A stretch of 64,000 nt of DNA from the NCBI RefSeq assembly GCF_003544935.1, contig NZ_CP032098.1, forward strand, positions 1,612,001 to 1,676,000, in the 5' to 3' direction. The position numbers were made by a program, and so were the translations under genes. Origin of the DNA: Malaciobacter molluscorum LMG 25693. Lineage in GTDB: Bacteria; Campylobacterota; Campylobacteria; Campylobacterales; Arcobacteraceae. The notes under the pieces are model-generated. The model was not told where the DNA came from, did no database searches, and saw only the letters and a list, made by a program, of their open reading frames with translations. Positions 23,074 to 31,947 of this stretch are shown here, piece after piece (positions within the stretch are counted from its first letter, which is position 1; every line of letters starts with the position of its first letter).

Positions 23074-25944
23074 TGGCTCACCTAAATAAAAACCTTGAGA
23101 ATAATCAATTCCCATATCTTTTATAATCTCATGAATCTCTTTTGAATGAACATACTCTGCAACTGTTTTTATATTTAGTTTTTTAGTAAAAGATACAATC
23201 AATTCTGTAACAATTTTTGCATTTAAATCTTGATTTATATATCTAATCATAGAACCGTCAATTTTTACAATATCCACATTTAGTTTCATTAGATACTCAA
23301 AATTTGAATATCCAGTACCAAAATCATCAATAGCAATCTTGCATCCCAAACTTTTCATTTTCTCTATGAAATCACTTATTTCTTGATAATTTTCTATTCC
23401 TTCTTCTTCTACTATTTCTAAAATCACTCTTTGAGATATTGATTTATATTTAGATAAATTATCTTCTAAAAGTTGAACTGTTTGTTTATTTAAAATATCT
23501 TCAATTGTAAAATTAATAGAAAACTCTTCATCTTTATCACTAAAATATTTAAATGATTTATTTATCATAATTTGAGTTAATTTATTATATAACTTTGCTT
23601 TTTTAGCCACATGTAAAAAATGAAAAGGAGATATAACATTTCCATTAGTATCTATCATTCTTACTAAACATTCATATTTTTCTATTTTATCGTTTTTATT
23701 AGATATTATGGGTTGAGCAAATACTACTAATCTATCATCTTCAATTGCATTTTTTAATTTTTTAGTCCAAGTTATATTTTCTATTAAATTATTTTTTATT
23801 CCCCTATTTTCATCAAATACAATAATCTCTTTATTTTCAATTTTTGCATGATTTTTTGCCATTTCAGCATTGATAAAGTAATTTCTTTCAGAAGATATAC
23901 CAGCAATAAAATCTACTTCAATTTTATTATTATCAATATTAAATTCATATCTTCGCACATCATCGATAATTCTTTGACATAAAGTTTTGAACTCTTGCAG
24001 ATTCATATCATTACTTGTTAGAAGTATTGCAAACTCATCACCTTGAAGTTTATATAAATTTAAATATTTATGATGAATCATATTATTTAATAGTTTTGCT
24101 ACTTCTATTAATAATTTATCTCCTACTTCAAAACCATAATATTCATTTACTTCTTTGAATCTTTGAATATTAAATACAGATAAAATCAAATGCTCATAAG
24201 AATCTAAGTCTTCAAGTAATTTTTGTCTATTGCTTAATCCAGTTAATATATCCGTTGTTTGAAGTCTTATTCTTTTTTCTTGACTTATCAAATCACTAAT
24301 ATCATATCTAATTGCAATAAACTCTTTGATTTTACCATCCACATCTAAAATAGGAACAATTGTAGATTTTACATAATATGCATTTCCATTTTTTGCTCTA
24401 TTTTTAAGCACACCTTTCCAAACTCTTTTATCTAATATAGTTTTCCATAAGTCTTTATAAACTTCTTTTTTTGTATCAGGATGTTTTACGAGATTATGTT
24501 TGGAACCAAGTAACTCTTGTCTGCTATATCCTGAAATTTTACAAAATTTTTCATTTGCAAAAGTTATTATTCCTTTTGGATCTGTTTTAGAAACAATGGC
24601 ACTTACATCAACTGCTTTTTTATACTCATTTAATAAAGATAGATTGATTAAAACTTCTTTATTTTTAGTTTCTAATTCTTTTTCATTTTGAATTTTTGTT
24701 TTAATCATTTTATTAGCTTGAATTGCTAACTCTTTGAATTCTAAGAAGTTTATTTTATCTGTATTTATAGTCTCATTGTTTGTATTTGCATGTTTAAAGA
24801 AATCTAAAAATAATAAAAAAGAACTATCTAAATCTTTAAAGATTTTTCTAGTTAATATTATAATAAAAGCAAAAAGTATAAAAAATACAATCAAAGAATA
24901 ACCTAATTTATAAAGTGTTTTTGTTTTTAATACTTCTTTTTGTTTTTCAATTAAAGCATTCATTTTATCAAGATATACTCCTGTACCTATTATCCAATTC
25001 CATTTCTCAAACTTTTTAATATAAGTAAGTTTTTCAATTTTTTCTTTTGATTTATTTTTATACCATTTATAAGTAAGAAAGTCTTCATTTTTATTTTTTA
25101 AACGCTGCACTATTTGATTTAAAATACTTTTCTCATAAATAGACTTTATTGTTTTATAATTTTTACCTTCGCTATCTTCTCTATATCTATCTGCCAAAAC
25201 TTTTCCATCATAATTTAATAAAAATATATATCCATCTTCAAACATTGAAAGATTTTTTATTCTATCAATTGCTTCTTTTTGGAGTTGTTTTTCTATTCTT
25301 GATGTATAATCAGAAGAAATTAAAACCATATTAAATGGCTCTAATACTTTAATATAACCTTTTTTATCTTCTTCTTTTTTAGAAACAGGAGAAATAAATT
25401 TCCAATTTACAAAGCCTTCTTTTTGTTTTTTTGCTACTTCCAAAATTTCATTTAAAATAAGTTTGCCATTTTGATCTTTATAGTTTTTTAGTTTATAACT
25501 ATTATTATATTCATTATTTAATCCATGGAAAACAACTTTGCCATCAAAGTCTATTAAAAAATAATATCCATATCCATCATAAAATTGAATACCACTTAAA
25601 GCACTATTTATTAACTCTAAAATCTGTTTTTTTGATTTTGTATGTTTATATTTATTATAAAGATTTAATGCAAGATTATAACCTTCATATGTTTTTTGTT
25701 TTAAACTTTTATTTAAGAACTCTTCTTTTTTATTGTAATTGTATTCTATTAAAGAGATAGCTTTATCAACTTCTATTTTTAAGTTTAGTTTTTGTTTTTC
25801 TAGATACTCTTCTTTTATTGCATTTTTATTATCTTTATATAACTTATATTCATATGAAAAATCAAAGATTTTCATAATCACGATAGAAAAAAGAGACACT
25901 ATTAATATTAAATAAAATATAACTTTTGATAATTTTTTTGTCAT
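23059..25944 (-). CDS. Membrane Cache-PAS-GGDEF-EAL protein (probable c-di-GMP phosphodiesterase)
   Basis: 961 residues from the ATG at 25944, preferred because GGGAG sits six bases upstream; an ATG four codons earlier overlaps that site. Order: membrane helix (about 8-27), two Cache-like periplasmic sensor modules (about 60-335, each with YGYYFLIDFDGKVV or GYIFLLNYDGKVL), second helix (about 350-370), PAS (about 450-560, ISGYSRQELLGSKHNLVKHPD), GGDEF (about 575-725) and EAL (about 735-961). The GGDEF signature is LQGDEF and lacks the first Gly; the EAL site keeps YECLVR and DDFGTGYSNFEYL, so hydrolysis of c-di-GMP is the likely net activity. Confidence 0.92.
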   Translation of the reverse strand: MTKKLSKVIFYLILIVSLFSIVIMKIFDFSYEYKLYKDNKNAIKEEYLEKQKLNLKIEVDKAISLIEYNYNKKEEFLNKSLKQKTYEGYNLALNLYNKYKHTKSKKQILELINSALSGIQFYDGYGYYFLIDFDGKVVFHGLNNEYNNSYKLKNYKDQNGKLILNEILEVAKKQKEGFVNWKFISPVSKKEEDKKGYIKVLEPFNMVLISSDYTSRIEKQLQKEAIDRIKNLSMFEDGYIFLLNYDGKVLADRYREDSEGKNYKTIKSIYEKSILNQIVQRLKNKNEDFLTYKWYKNKSKEKIEKLTYIKKFEKWNWIIGTGVYLDKMNALIEKQKEVLKTKTLYKLGYSLIVFFILFAFIIILTRKIFKDLDSSFLLFLDFFKHANTNNETINTDKINFLEFKELAIQANKMIKTKIQNEKELETKNKEVLINLSLLNEYKKAVDVSAIVSKTDPKGIITFANEKFCKISGYSRQELLGSKHNLVKHPDTKKEVYKDLWKTILDKRVWKGVLKNRAKNGNAYYVKSTIVPILDVDGKIKEFIAIRYDISDLISQEKRIRLQTTDILTGLSNRQKLLEDLDSYEHLILSVFNIQRFKEVNEYYGFEVGDKLLIEVAKLLNNMIHHKYLNLYKLQGDEFAILLTSNDMNLQEFKTLCQRIIDDVRRYEFNIDNNKIEVDFIAGISSERNYFINAEMAKNHAKIENKEIIVFDENRGIKNNLIENITWTKKLKNAIEDDRLVVFAQPIISNKNDKIEKYECLVRMIDTNGNVISPFHFLHVAKKAKLYNKLTQIMINKSFKYFSDKDEEFSINFTIEDILNKQTVQLLEDNLSKYKSISQRVILEIVEEEGIENYQEISDFIEKMKSLGCKIAIDDFGTGYSNFEYLMKLNVDIVKIDGSMIRYINQDLNAKIVTELIVSFTKKLNIKTVAEYVHSKEIHEIIKDMGIDYSQGFYLGEPKYIE

Positions 25945-26102
25945 TACAACTCCCATAAAAATGATATAATATAATATCTAAATAAAGATTATAATTATTT
26001 TTAAAAACTGTCAAGTTATATATAAATCTACAAATAAATAATATTTTAATATTTTATTTAATATTTTTATAGTAAAACATATTATTAAAATTTAGGAAAA
26101 TT

Positions 26103-27869
26103 ATGTCTAAAAAAATAACTATAAAATATATTTGGAATTTACTACTACATAAAAAAAAGCAACTTATTTTAGGACAATTTGTAACAATAATTGCTATTTT
26201 AATAAGTGTACCAATTCCTTTGATGCTACCAGCTTTGGTTGATGAAGTTTTACTTAATAAACCCGATTTTTTTGTAAATAATATAAATAACTTTTTTGGA
26301 AGTGGAAATGCTTTCTATTATGTAGTTATTGTAACTTTATGCGTTATATTTTTGAGATTCTTGCACTTTTTATTTACTGCAATTACCACTAAAATATTTA
26401 CTGCTATTGCAAAATATATAACATTTAAAATTAGAGAGAAGTTGTTGAACCATTTAAAAATAGTATCTATGAATGAATATGAAACTTTAGGAAGTGGTTC
26501 GATTTCTGCTAATTTAATAACTGATGTAAATACTCTCGATGGATTTATAATAACAGGAGCTAGTAAACTTGTATCTTCAACTTTAACTTTACTTGCAGTT
26601 TCGTTTGTACTTATTGCAATTCATCCTGTTTTGGGACTTATGATTCTTATAATTCAACCAATAATAATTTTTCTATCTAAAAAAATTGCAAGAAGTGTAG
26701 GATCATTAAAAAAAGAAGAAAACAATGCAATTGGAAATTTTCAAGAAAATGTAGGAGAAGTGCTCGAACTTTTTGGACAAATAAAAGCAAGCAATAAAGA
26801 AAATGATTTTTTTAATGAAAGTATAAAAAAAGCAAAAAATGTAAAAGATACTTCAAATGAATTTAGTTATAAAAGTATAGCTTACGAAAGATTTTCTTTT
26901 ACTATTTTTCTTGCATCATTTGAAATTTTAAGAGCATCTGGACTTTTGATGGTTGCTTATAGTGATTTAAGTATTGGTATGATGTTTGCAATGTTTGGAT
27001 ATATATGGTTTATAATGACTCCTGTTCAAGATATTTTATCTTTACAATACTCATATGCGCAAGCAAGAACTGCACTAGAAAGAATAAATAAGATATTAGA
27101 ACTTCAAACAGAAAATAGTGGAAATAAAAAAATAGAAGAAGAGTATTTAAATATAGAATTAAAAAATCTATATTTTAAATACAATGAAGATAAAGATATA
27201 CTAAAAGATATATCTTTAAAAATCAACTTTAAAGATAAAGTAGCACTAATTGGAGCAAGTGGAAGTGGTAAAACAACACTAGCACAAATTATTTCAAGTT
27301 TTTATAATAAATATGAAGGTGAACTACTTTTTAATAATAAAAAAATTGAAAATATAAAAAAAGAATCTATAAGAGATTCTATATTTTTGGTATTACAAAT
27401 GCCAATATTATTTAACAATACCCTTAGATTTAATATAACAATGGGAAATGATAATATAAAAGATAAAGATATTTTCAATGCTTTAAAAATTGCACAACTA
27501 GAAGATACTGTATTAAAAATGCCACAAAAACTTGATACAATAGTAGGAAGACACGGTATAAGATTAAGTGGAGGACAAAGACAAAGACTTTCAATTGCAA
27601 GAATGATAATAGCAAATCCAAAAGTAGTAATCTTTGATGAGTCAACCTCTGCACTTGATGTACATACTGAAGTAAAACTATTTGAAGCATTAGAACCAAT
27701 ACTAAAAGATAAAACAGTAATAACTATTGCACATAGATTAAGTACAGTAAAAAATGCCCATAAAATATATGTTTTAAATGATGGAAAGTTAGTTCAAGAA
27801 GGTACACACAAACAATTAGAACAAGAAGAAGGTCACTACCAAGATTTTGTAAAAAATCAATTGATTTAA
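26103..27869 (+). CDS. ABC exporter half-transporter (MsbA-like fused permease-ATPase)
   Basis: 588 residues. Six membrane helices in about residues 15-320, then an ATPase domain with Walker A GASGSGKTT (about 381), Q-loop FLVLQMP, signature LSGGQRQR, Walker B VVIFDES and the switch His in ITIAHRL. It should work as a homodimeric exporter of a lipid, peptide or drug. The next gene (Aat-like) follows ten bases later and is probably cotranscribed. In E. coli the Aat transferase gene neighbours the exporter genes cydCD; whether that parallel means anything here is unknown. Confidence 0.93.
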   Translation: MSKKITIKYIWNLLLHKKKQLILGQFVTIIAILISVPIPLMLPALVDEVLLNKPDFFVNNINNFFGSGNAFYYVVIVTLCVIFLRFLHFLFTAITTKIFTAIAKYITFKIREKLLNHLKIVSMNEYETLGSGSISANLITDVNTLDGFIITGASKLVSSTLTLLAVSFVLIAIHPVLGLMILIIQPIIIFLSKKIARSVGSLKKEENNAIGNFQENVGEVLELFGQIKASNKENDFFNESIKKAKNVKDTSNEFSYKSIAYERFSFTIFLASFEILRASGLLMVAYSDLSIGMMFAMFGYIWFIMTPVQDILSLQYSYAQARTALERINKILELQTENSGNKKIEEEYLNIELKNLYFKYNEDKDILKDISLKINFKDKVALIGASGSGKTTLAQIISSFYNKYEGELLFNNKKIENIKKESIRDSIFLVLQMPILFNNTLRFNITMGNDNIKDKDIFNALKIAQLEDTVLKMPQKLDTIVGRHGIRLSGGQRQRLSIARMIIANPKVVIFDESTSALDVHTEVKLFEALEPILKDKTVITIAHRLSTVKNAHKIYVLNDGKLVQEGTHKQLEQEEGHYQDFVKNQLI

Positions 27870-27879
27870 AGGATTTAGT

Positions 27880-28581
27880 ATTATAAAATACATAGATAAA
27901 CAATCACTCGAAGATAATCTTGTTTTAGAGTATATATATAATAATAAAAAAGAAAACTACTATTATAGTGATGATTTTTCAAATGAGTTTTATATTAAAG
28001 CTGCCTATGAAGGCTTTATAAGTGTTTCATATGAGGAAGAAAATAATTTTGTAATTCTTCCAGAAATGCAATTTGATTATGCAGTTTTATATTTTGAAAA
28101 CTTACATATATCAAAAAAAGTAAAAAAACTTCTAAATGATAACTCATACAGTTTTAGAATAAATAAAAATATAAAACAAACACTAGATTTAATAGAACAG
28201 TATCATGAAGACTCATGGATTAAAGATGAATACAAACAGACACTTCTAAACTTACAAAATTATCCTAATAATTTAGGTTTTGAAATATTTTCAAGTGAAA
28301 TAATAGACAAAACTACAAATCAAATAATAGCAGCTGAAATAGGATATAAAATAGGTGCAATTTACACAAGTTTAAGTGGCTTTTATAGAAAAGAAAAAAA
28401 GTATAATAATTATGGAAAACTACAACTTGTACTATTAGGCAAATATCTTCTAAATAATGGCTATAAACTATGGAATTTAGGACATCCATATATGAAGTAT
28501 AAGTTTGATTTAGGTGCTACACTTTTATCTAGAATTGAGTTTATAAAACAACTTAAAAAATATAGAGATTTAAAAATCTAG
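27880..28581 (+). CDS. Aat-like (leucyl/phenylalanyl-tRNA transferase fold) protein with probable ATT start
   Basis: The frame is open from 27865 to 28581 but contains no ATG, GTG or TTG before 28066, which is far inside the protein. A good ribosome-binding site AAAGGA (27868-27873) is followed six bases later by ATT at 27880, giving 233 residues, the usual length of the family. Aat-like parts: EQYHEDSWIKDEYKQTLLNL, GFEIFSSEIIDKTTNQIIAAEIGYKIGAIYTSLSGFYR and FDLGATLLSRIEF. In place of the catalytic LIDCQ region it reads LWNLGHP, so N-end-rule transferase activity is uncertain. Confidence 0.72.
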   Translation: MIKYIDKQSLEDNLVLEYIYNNKKENYYYSDDFSNEFYIKAAYEGFISVSYEEENNFVILPEMQFDYAVLYFENLHISKKVKKLLNDNSYSFRINKNIKQTLDLIEQYHEDSWIKDEYKQTLLNLQNYPNNLGFEIFSSEIIDKTTNQIIAAEIGYKIGAIYTSLSGFYRKEKKYNNYGKLQLVLLGKYLLNNGYKLWNLGHPYMKYKFDLGATLLSRIEFIKQLKKYRDLKI

Positions 28582-28997
28582 TGATTTCCATTTATTTGAG
28601 AATAATTTTCTAAATTTATATCATTGAAAAACTTCTCAGGATTTGAAACAACAGCTTCAAACTCATAACAATAATTATCTAAATCATCAGTAAAATAAGT
28701 ACGTTTTTTATCTATATTTACCATATCAGAAGAAAAGAACTCTTCATATGAATCATGAGAAGGACTATTCTCTTCTAAAAATAGAAACAAAGCTTCTTTT
28801 CTTGCTTCATTATCAAACATTCTATTTAATTGCTTTTTTGAATAATTTAAAAGTACATTGCTTTTCACACAATATCTTTTTGAAATAACAAAACTATTTT
28901 TATTTTTCACAACTTTTGCATTACTATTTTTATATGTACATCCTGAAAATAAAACAACTAAAATGGTAAAAAAACTATAATAAAATATCTTTGGCAT
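28578..28997 (-). CDS. Lipoprotein, unknown function
   Basis: 139 residues from the ATG at 28997 (AAGAAG upstream at suitable spacing; a GTG two codons earlier is less likely). Signal peptide with lipobox LFSGC, Cys20. The mature protein is hydrophilic, with FLFLEENSPSHDSYEEFFSSD and a DNYCYEFEAVV stretch, probably a small periplasmic domain. Not recognised. Its stop overlaps the stop of the Aat-like gene on the other strand by three bases. Confidence 0.7.
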   Translation of the reverse strand: MPKIFYYSFFTILVVLFSGCTYKNSNAKVVKNKNSFVISKRYCVKSNVLLNYSKKQLNRMFDNEARKEALFLFLEENSPSHDSYEEFFSSDMVNIDKKRTYFTDDLDNYCYEFEAVVSNPEKFFNDINLENYSQINGNH

Positions 28998-29149
28998 AAT
29001 CACTTCTTAAAAATTATTCTAAGAAAAATAATATCTTATTTATATAAATATCTAACTTAATTTAGTTTTTCGTAAATATATCTTTTTTCTTTTAATTTGA
29101 TAAATTTTTCCTTTTCCATTCTGGTATTTTAAAAAGAATTTTTTCCTTT

Positions 29150-29899
29150 TTATCTTTGTTCAAATAAATAAGCATTTTTATCAATTTCATTTTTTGTTAC
29201 AACTGGTTTTCTATTTATAAACCAAAGTAATGCTAAGCTACCTATAAGCCATTTTAGAGATAAGATTAAGTTTGGTAACCATGATTCTGAAACTATTGTA
29301 AATTCATACGTATATTTGTCATCATACGTTTTAAAAATAGTATCTATAGGTTCAAAGTTCATTTCCATCCATACTATTAATTCATAAGACCCAAAGTCTA
29401 AAATTCCCCACTCATTTTTAGCTAAAACGACAACTTCTTTGCCTATGTATCTCTCTTTTAAATTTATACCCGTAATATGTGCGTGAAAAATTTTAATAGT
29501 TCCATCTTCTAATTTTATATCTACTCTATCATCTCCTTTTTTATAATTAATAGCTTTTGTAATTACACCTTCATATTTTTTCAATTTTTCTAATGGTTGT
29601 GGGGGGTGTAATAACGAATAAAAGATTGATGAACCAAACCAGTAAACAAAAAATAAACTTATCCAAACACCAAGCCAAGGAATAAAACAGATAAGTTTTC
29701 TTTGACTTGCTCTTACTCTATATATCTCCCTTATATAACTTTGATCCCACCATTTTTTTAATTTTGATTGTTTTTTAGTTTTATCTTCAACTTCATTATA
29801 ATCTTTTGAAAATTTTCCTGCCATATATTGATTGTATGAAACTATTACTGTTAAGACTATTGCAATAATTCCTATATATTCTAATGCTTCTATAAACAT
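29150..29899 (-). CDS. Membrane protein of unknown function, linked to the effector remnant
   Basis: 249 residues with three membrane helices (about 5-22, 75-95, 210-228). A region of about 110 residues between helix 2 and 3 (VITKAINYKKGDDRVDIKLEDGTIK...HITGINLKERYIGKEVVVL) is probably periplasmic and beta-rich. The start is one base from the end of the 108-residue gene upstream, so the two are cotranscribed. I do not recognise it; its position downstream of a broken Tle1-like gene and an immunity-like gene suggests it belongs to that locus. Confidence 0.6.
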   Translation of the reverse strand: MFIEALEYIGIIAIVLTVIVSYNQYMAGKFSKDYNEVEDKTKKQSKLKKWWDQSYIREIYRVRASQRKLICFIPWLGVWISLFFVYWFGSSIFYSLLHPPQPLEKLKKYEGVITKAINYKKGDDRVDIKLEDGTIKIFHAHITGINLKERYIGKEVVVLAKNEWGILDFGSYELIVWMEMNFEPIDTIFKTYDDKYTYEFTIVSESWLPNLILSLKWLIGSLALLWFINRKPVVTKNEIDKNAYLFEQR

Positions 29900-30226
29900 T
29901 TATGCTACCTTATTTTTTCCATAAAATCTATTATTAACTAATATCACTTTAAAAACTAACAATTGAAAGTTTCTATTTGAATCTACTGTATTAGCATCTA
30001 AAAAGTTAAAGGATTGAAGGTCTTCTTTTGAATAGGAACTTATCTCATCGATATTTACATTAGCAGAACTTATTTGTATATATATTGTTGTTTTTGTATT
30101 ATCATAAAAAATTGTAAGATCTTCGTTTGATTTTAGAACTTTATAGTATAAACGATTACTATTTTTTGTAATTTCTATACAATTTTTAAATGCACTTATT
30201 GTTAATTCATACTCATTAGTTATCAT
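29900..30226 (-). CDS. Immunity-like hypothetical protein (copy A)
   Basis: 108 residues, no signal peptide, alternating beta-type segments. The first ~24 residues (NEYELTISAFKNCIEITKNS) are nearly identical to those of the gene at 31702-31947, after which the two diverge completely. Small, duplicated, variable genes next to an effector gene are typical of immunity or orphan-immunity arrays, which is the basis for the label; no family was recognised. Preceded by AAGAAG and cotranscribed with the membrane-protein gene downstream. Confidence 0.55.
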   Translation of the reverse strand: MITNEYELTISAFKNCIEITKNSNRLYYKVLKSNEDLTIFYDNTKTTIYIQISSANVNIDEISSYSKEDLQSFNFLDANTVDSNRNFQLLVFKVILVNNRFYGKNKVA

Positions 30227-30300
30227 TATTATTTCTTCTTATTTAACATTTTTTCTAAATCTTTATTAAAATATTTTAATATAGTAATTGCTTCATCTTT
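30132..30300. repeat. Direct repeat, copy A
   Basis: About 170 bases closely similar (roughly 90 percent by eye) to 31853-32022. It covers, on the minus strand, the C-terminal tail of an upstream gene, the ribosome-binding site and the first ~25 codons of the immunity-like gene. Confidence 0.85.
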
Positions 30301-30375
30301 TAAATTAGGACAATTTAGTTCAACTTCTTTCATAATATAATACGGAACAAAATCATTAAATGTTTTATAATTAAA
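30229..30375 (-). pseudogene. In-frame C-terminal remnant after the broken lipase gene
   Basis: Directly after the stop codon at 30376-30378, the same reading frame continues for 48 codons to a second stop at 30229-30231, reading FNDFVPYYIMKEVELN and DEAITILKYFNKDLEKML. There is no start codon with a ribosome-binding site. The tail ITILKYFNKDLEK is repeated at 31964-32022. It is best read as the C-terminus of the gene interrupted upstream, or of a lost sibling. Confidence 0.5.
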
Positions 30376-30818
30376 TTAATTACATTTTGCAATCTTATTT
30401 ATGAAACTTTTGGTTATCGTTATCATCTGACCCCTTTTTTTTATAAAGTCTCTGGCTTCTGTACTTCCTCGACTAAATCCAAAAACATCAATTACAACTT
30501 CACTATCAGGGTTATTGGCAATAAAAGATTTAACATTTGTTATCATCGTGTTTACTTTATCTTTTACTCCCGTACCAAACGCCATAGCACTACTGTCGTA
30601 GTAATCATTTTTGTCAGCAATACCTTGTTGTACAAGTTCAACCTCTGCATTACTTAAATGTCTGGTTCCAACACCCTCTACATAAAATTTATCTGCTCCA
30701 ATATATGCTTCATGGAGCTTTCCAATATTGGTCAAAGAACCATCATTTATTCTTACATCATTATTTTTATCGTTTCCCGTACCATCAAAAATGCACCGAT
30801 TCGTTGAATACTGCTCAT
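30376..30818 (-). pseudogene. Broken Tle1-like (DUF2235) lipase effector gene
   Basis: The intended start is the ATG at 30818, overlapping the TGA of the lipoprotein gene (ATGA) and reading MSSIQRIGAF. One base is missing in the A run at 30787-30791 (minus-strand T run); beyond it the other frame gives FDGTGNDKNN, then VVIDVFGFSRGSTEARDF with the GxSxG nucleophile elbow of Tle1/DUF2235 phospholipases. After that motif the sequence changes abruptly (KKRGQMITITKSF) and stops, so the catalytic Asp and His and the C-terminal half are missing. Tle1 proteins are type VI secretion effectors; no such secretion genes are in the window. Confidence 0.75.
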
Positions 30819-31681
30819 CTAAGTTCCTTTTGCATCTCATATGTTAGAAATTTTTGTTTATTGTTTTGCTCTACATCTATATGAAGTTCGATATCCATAA
30901 CTTTACTTGGCAAAGCATCCATACCTTTTGCTTTAGTAATATTTCTTGGATAACATGTAAAAGACTTATAATATCCCAAATTTTTATAATTCATTTTTTC
31001 AAATTTTGTATGACATTTAAAATCAAGCTTATCATTTAGGAAAAAATACTTCTTTTTTGTTTCATAAAGTAAAACGTCTTTAGACGAGTAATGTTCAACA
31101 CCTGAGCCCGTAGGGTTATGTAAAGCACTCTCTGCATATCCTTTATAAGAATACTTTTCACCTTTTTTAACTAATTTTCCATCAATATATCTGTCTTTAC
31201 CATAATTTGTAGCCTCTCCTGCTTCAACTCGGGAAGTACTGAACAAAATCCATCTTGATATTAAAGGTTCTTGTCGTCCATCTCTTTTATCCCCTTTTCT
31301 ATAAATCCTAATTTCAGTATCAACATACTCCATTCCACAATTATCCTCTTTGCTTATATACTCAGTAGGGATTTTAATATCAAAATTTGTATCTTTTATG
31401 ATTTCGATTTCAAAATCTAAGAATCTTCTTCTTGCACTCCCTGCTCGCCATGCGTTATAACTTGAACACTCTTTTATCTTATCAGGATCAGCTGTACTTC
31501 TAAATGTTGAAAGTAAAGAAGCTTGCAATCTTTCATCTATCGTTCCATGAACTCTAAATCCATTTGCCTTTTCTTTTCTAAGTTCATATGCTTTTATCTC
31601 TTCAGGTGATGGTTGTTTAGTACAACCTGTAATCAATAAACCTAACAAGACAAAACACAATATAACCATTAATCTTCTCAT
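30815..31681 (-). CDS. Lipoprotein upstream of the Tle1-like gene, possible periplasmic immunity protein
   Basis: 288 residues. Lipobox LITGC with Cys20, so periplasmic and lipid-anchored. The mature part is mixed alpha/beta, with FRSTADPDKIKECSSYNAW and EIRIYRKGDKRDGRQEP, and four or more cysteines. The stop overlaps the ancestral lipase start. Immunity proteins of periplasm-acting Tle lipases are often lipoproteins or exported and encoded beside the effector, which fits, but the family was not recognised. Base composition is slightly less AT-rich than the flanks, compatible with transfer. Confidence 0.6.
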   Translation of the reverse strand: MRRLMVILCFVLLGLLITGCTKQPSPEEIKAYELRKEKANGFRVHGTIDERLQASLLSTFRSTADPDKIKECSSYNAWRAGSARRRFLDFEIEIIKDTNFDIKIPTEYISKEDNCGMEYVDTEIRIYRKGDKRDGRQEPLISRWILFSTSRVEAGEATNYGKDRYIDGKLVKKGEKYSYKGYAESALHNPTGSGVEHYSSKDVLLYETKKKYFFLNDKLDFKCHTKFEKMNYKNLGYYKSFTCYPRNITKAKGMDALPSKVMDIELHIDVEQNNKQKFLTYEMQKELR

Positions 31682-31701
31682 TCTACATTTCTCCTATAAA
31701 A

Positions 31702-31947
31702 TTAATTATTAGATGCTAAATTTTTTTCAATTTCAAGGCTTGAAGATAAAATCTTGTAAGAGCTTAGCAAACTAAGTGAGTAAAGATTTTCTCTTTGTAA
31801 CGAAGAAGTAGGACAAAAGAGAGTATTTAATAATAGATTTTCATTATTTGATTCTAGAGATTTATAGTATGAACCAATACTATTTTTTGTAATTTCTATA
31901 CAATTTTTAAATGCACTTATTGTTAATTCATACTCATTTGTTGTCAT
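31702..31947 (-). CDS. Truncated immunity-like protein (copy B)
   Basis: 81 residues. Residues 1-28 match the N-terminus of the 108-residue copy A; the rest (LLNTLFCPTSSLQRENLYSLSLLSSYKIL) is Ser/Leu-rich, of a different character, and probably the product of a frame change or fusion after duplication. It may be non-functional. First of the minus-strand cluster, 20 bases before the lipoprotein gene. Confidence 0.45.
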   Translation of the reverse strand: MTTNEYELTISAFKNCIEITKNSIGSYYKSLESNNENLLLNTLFCPTSSLQRENLYSLSLLSSYKILSSSLEIEKNLASNN

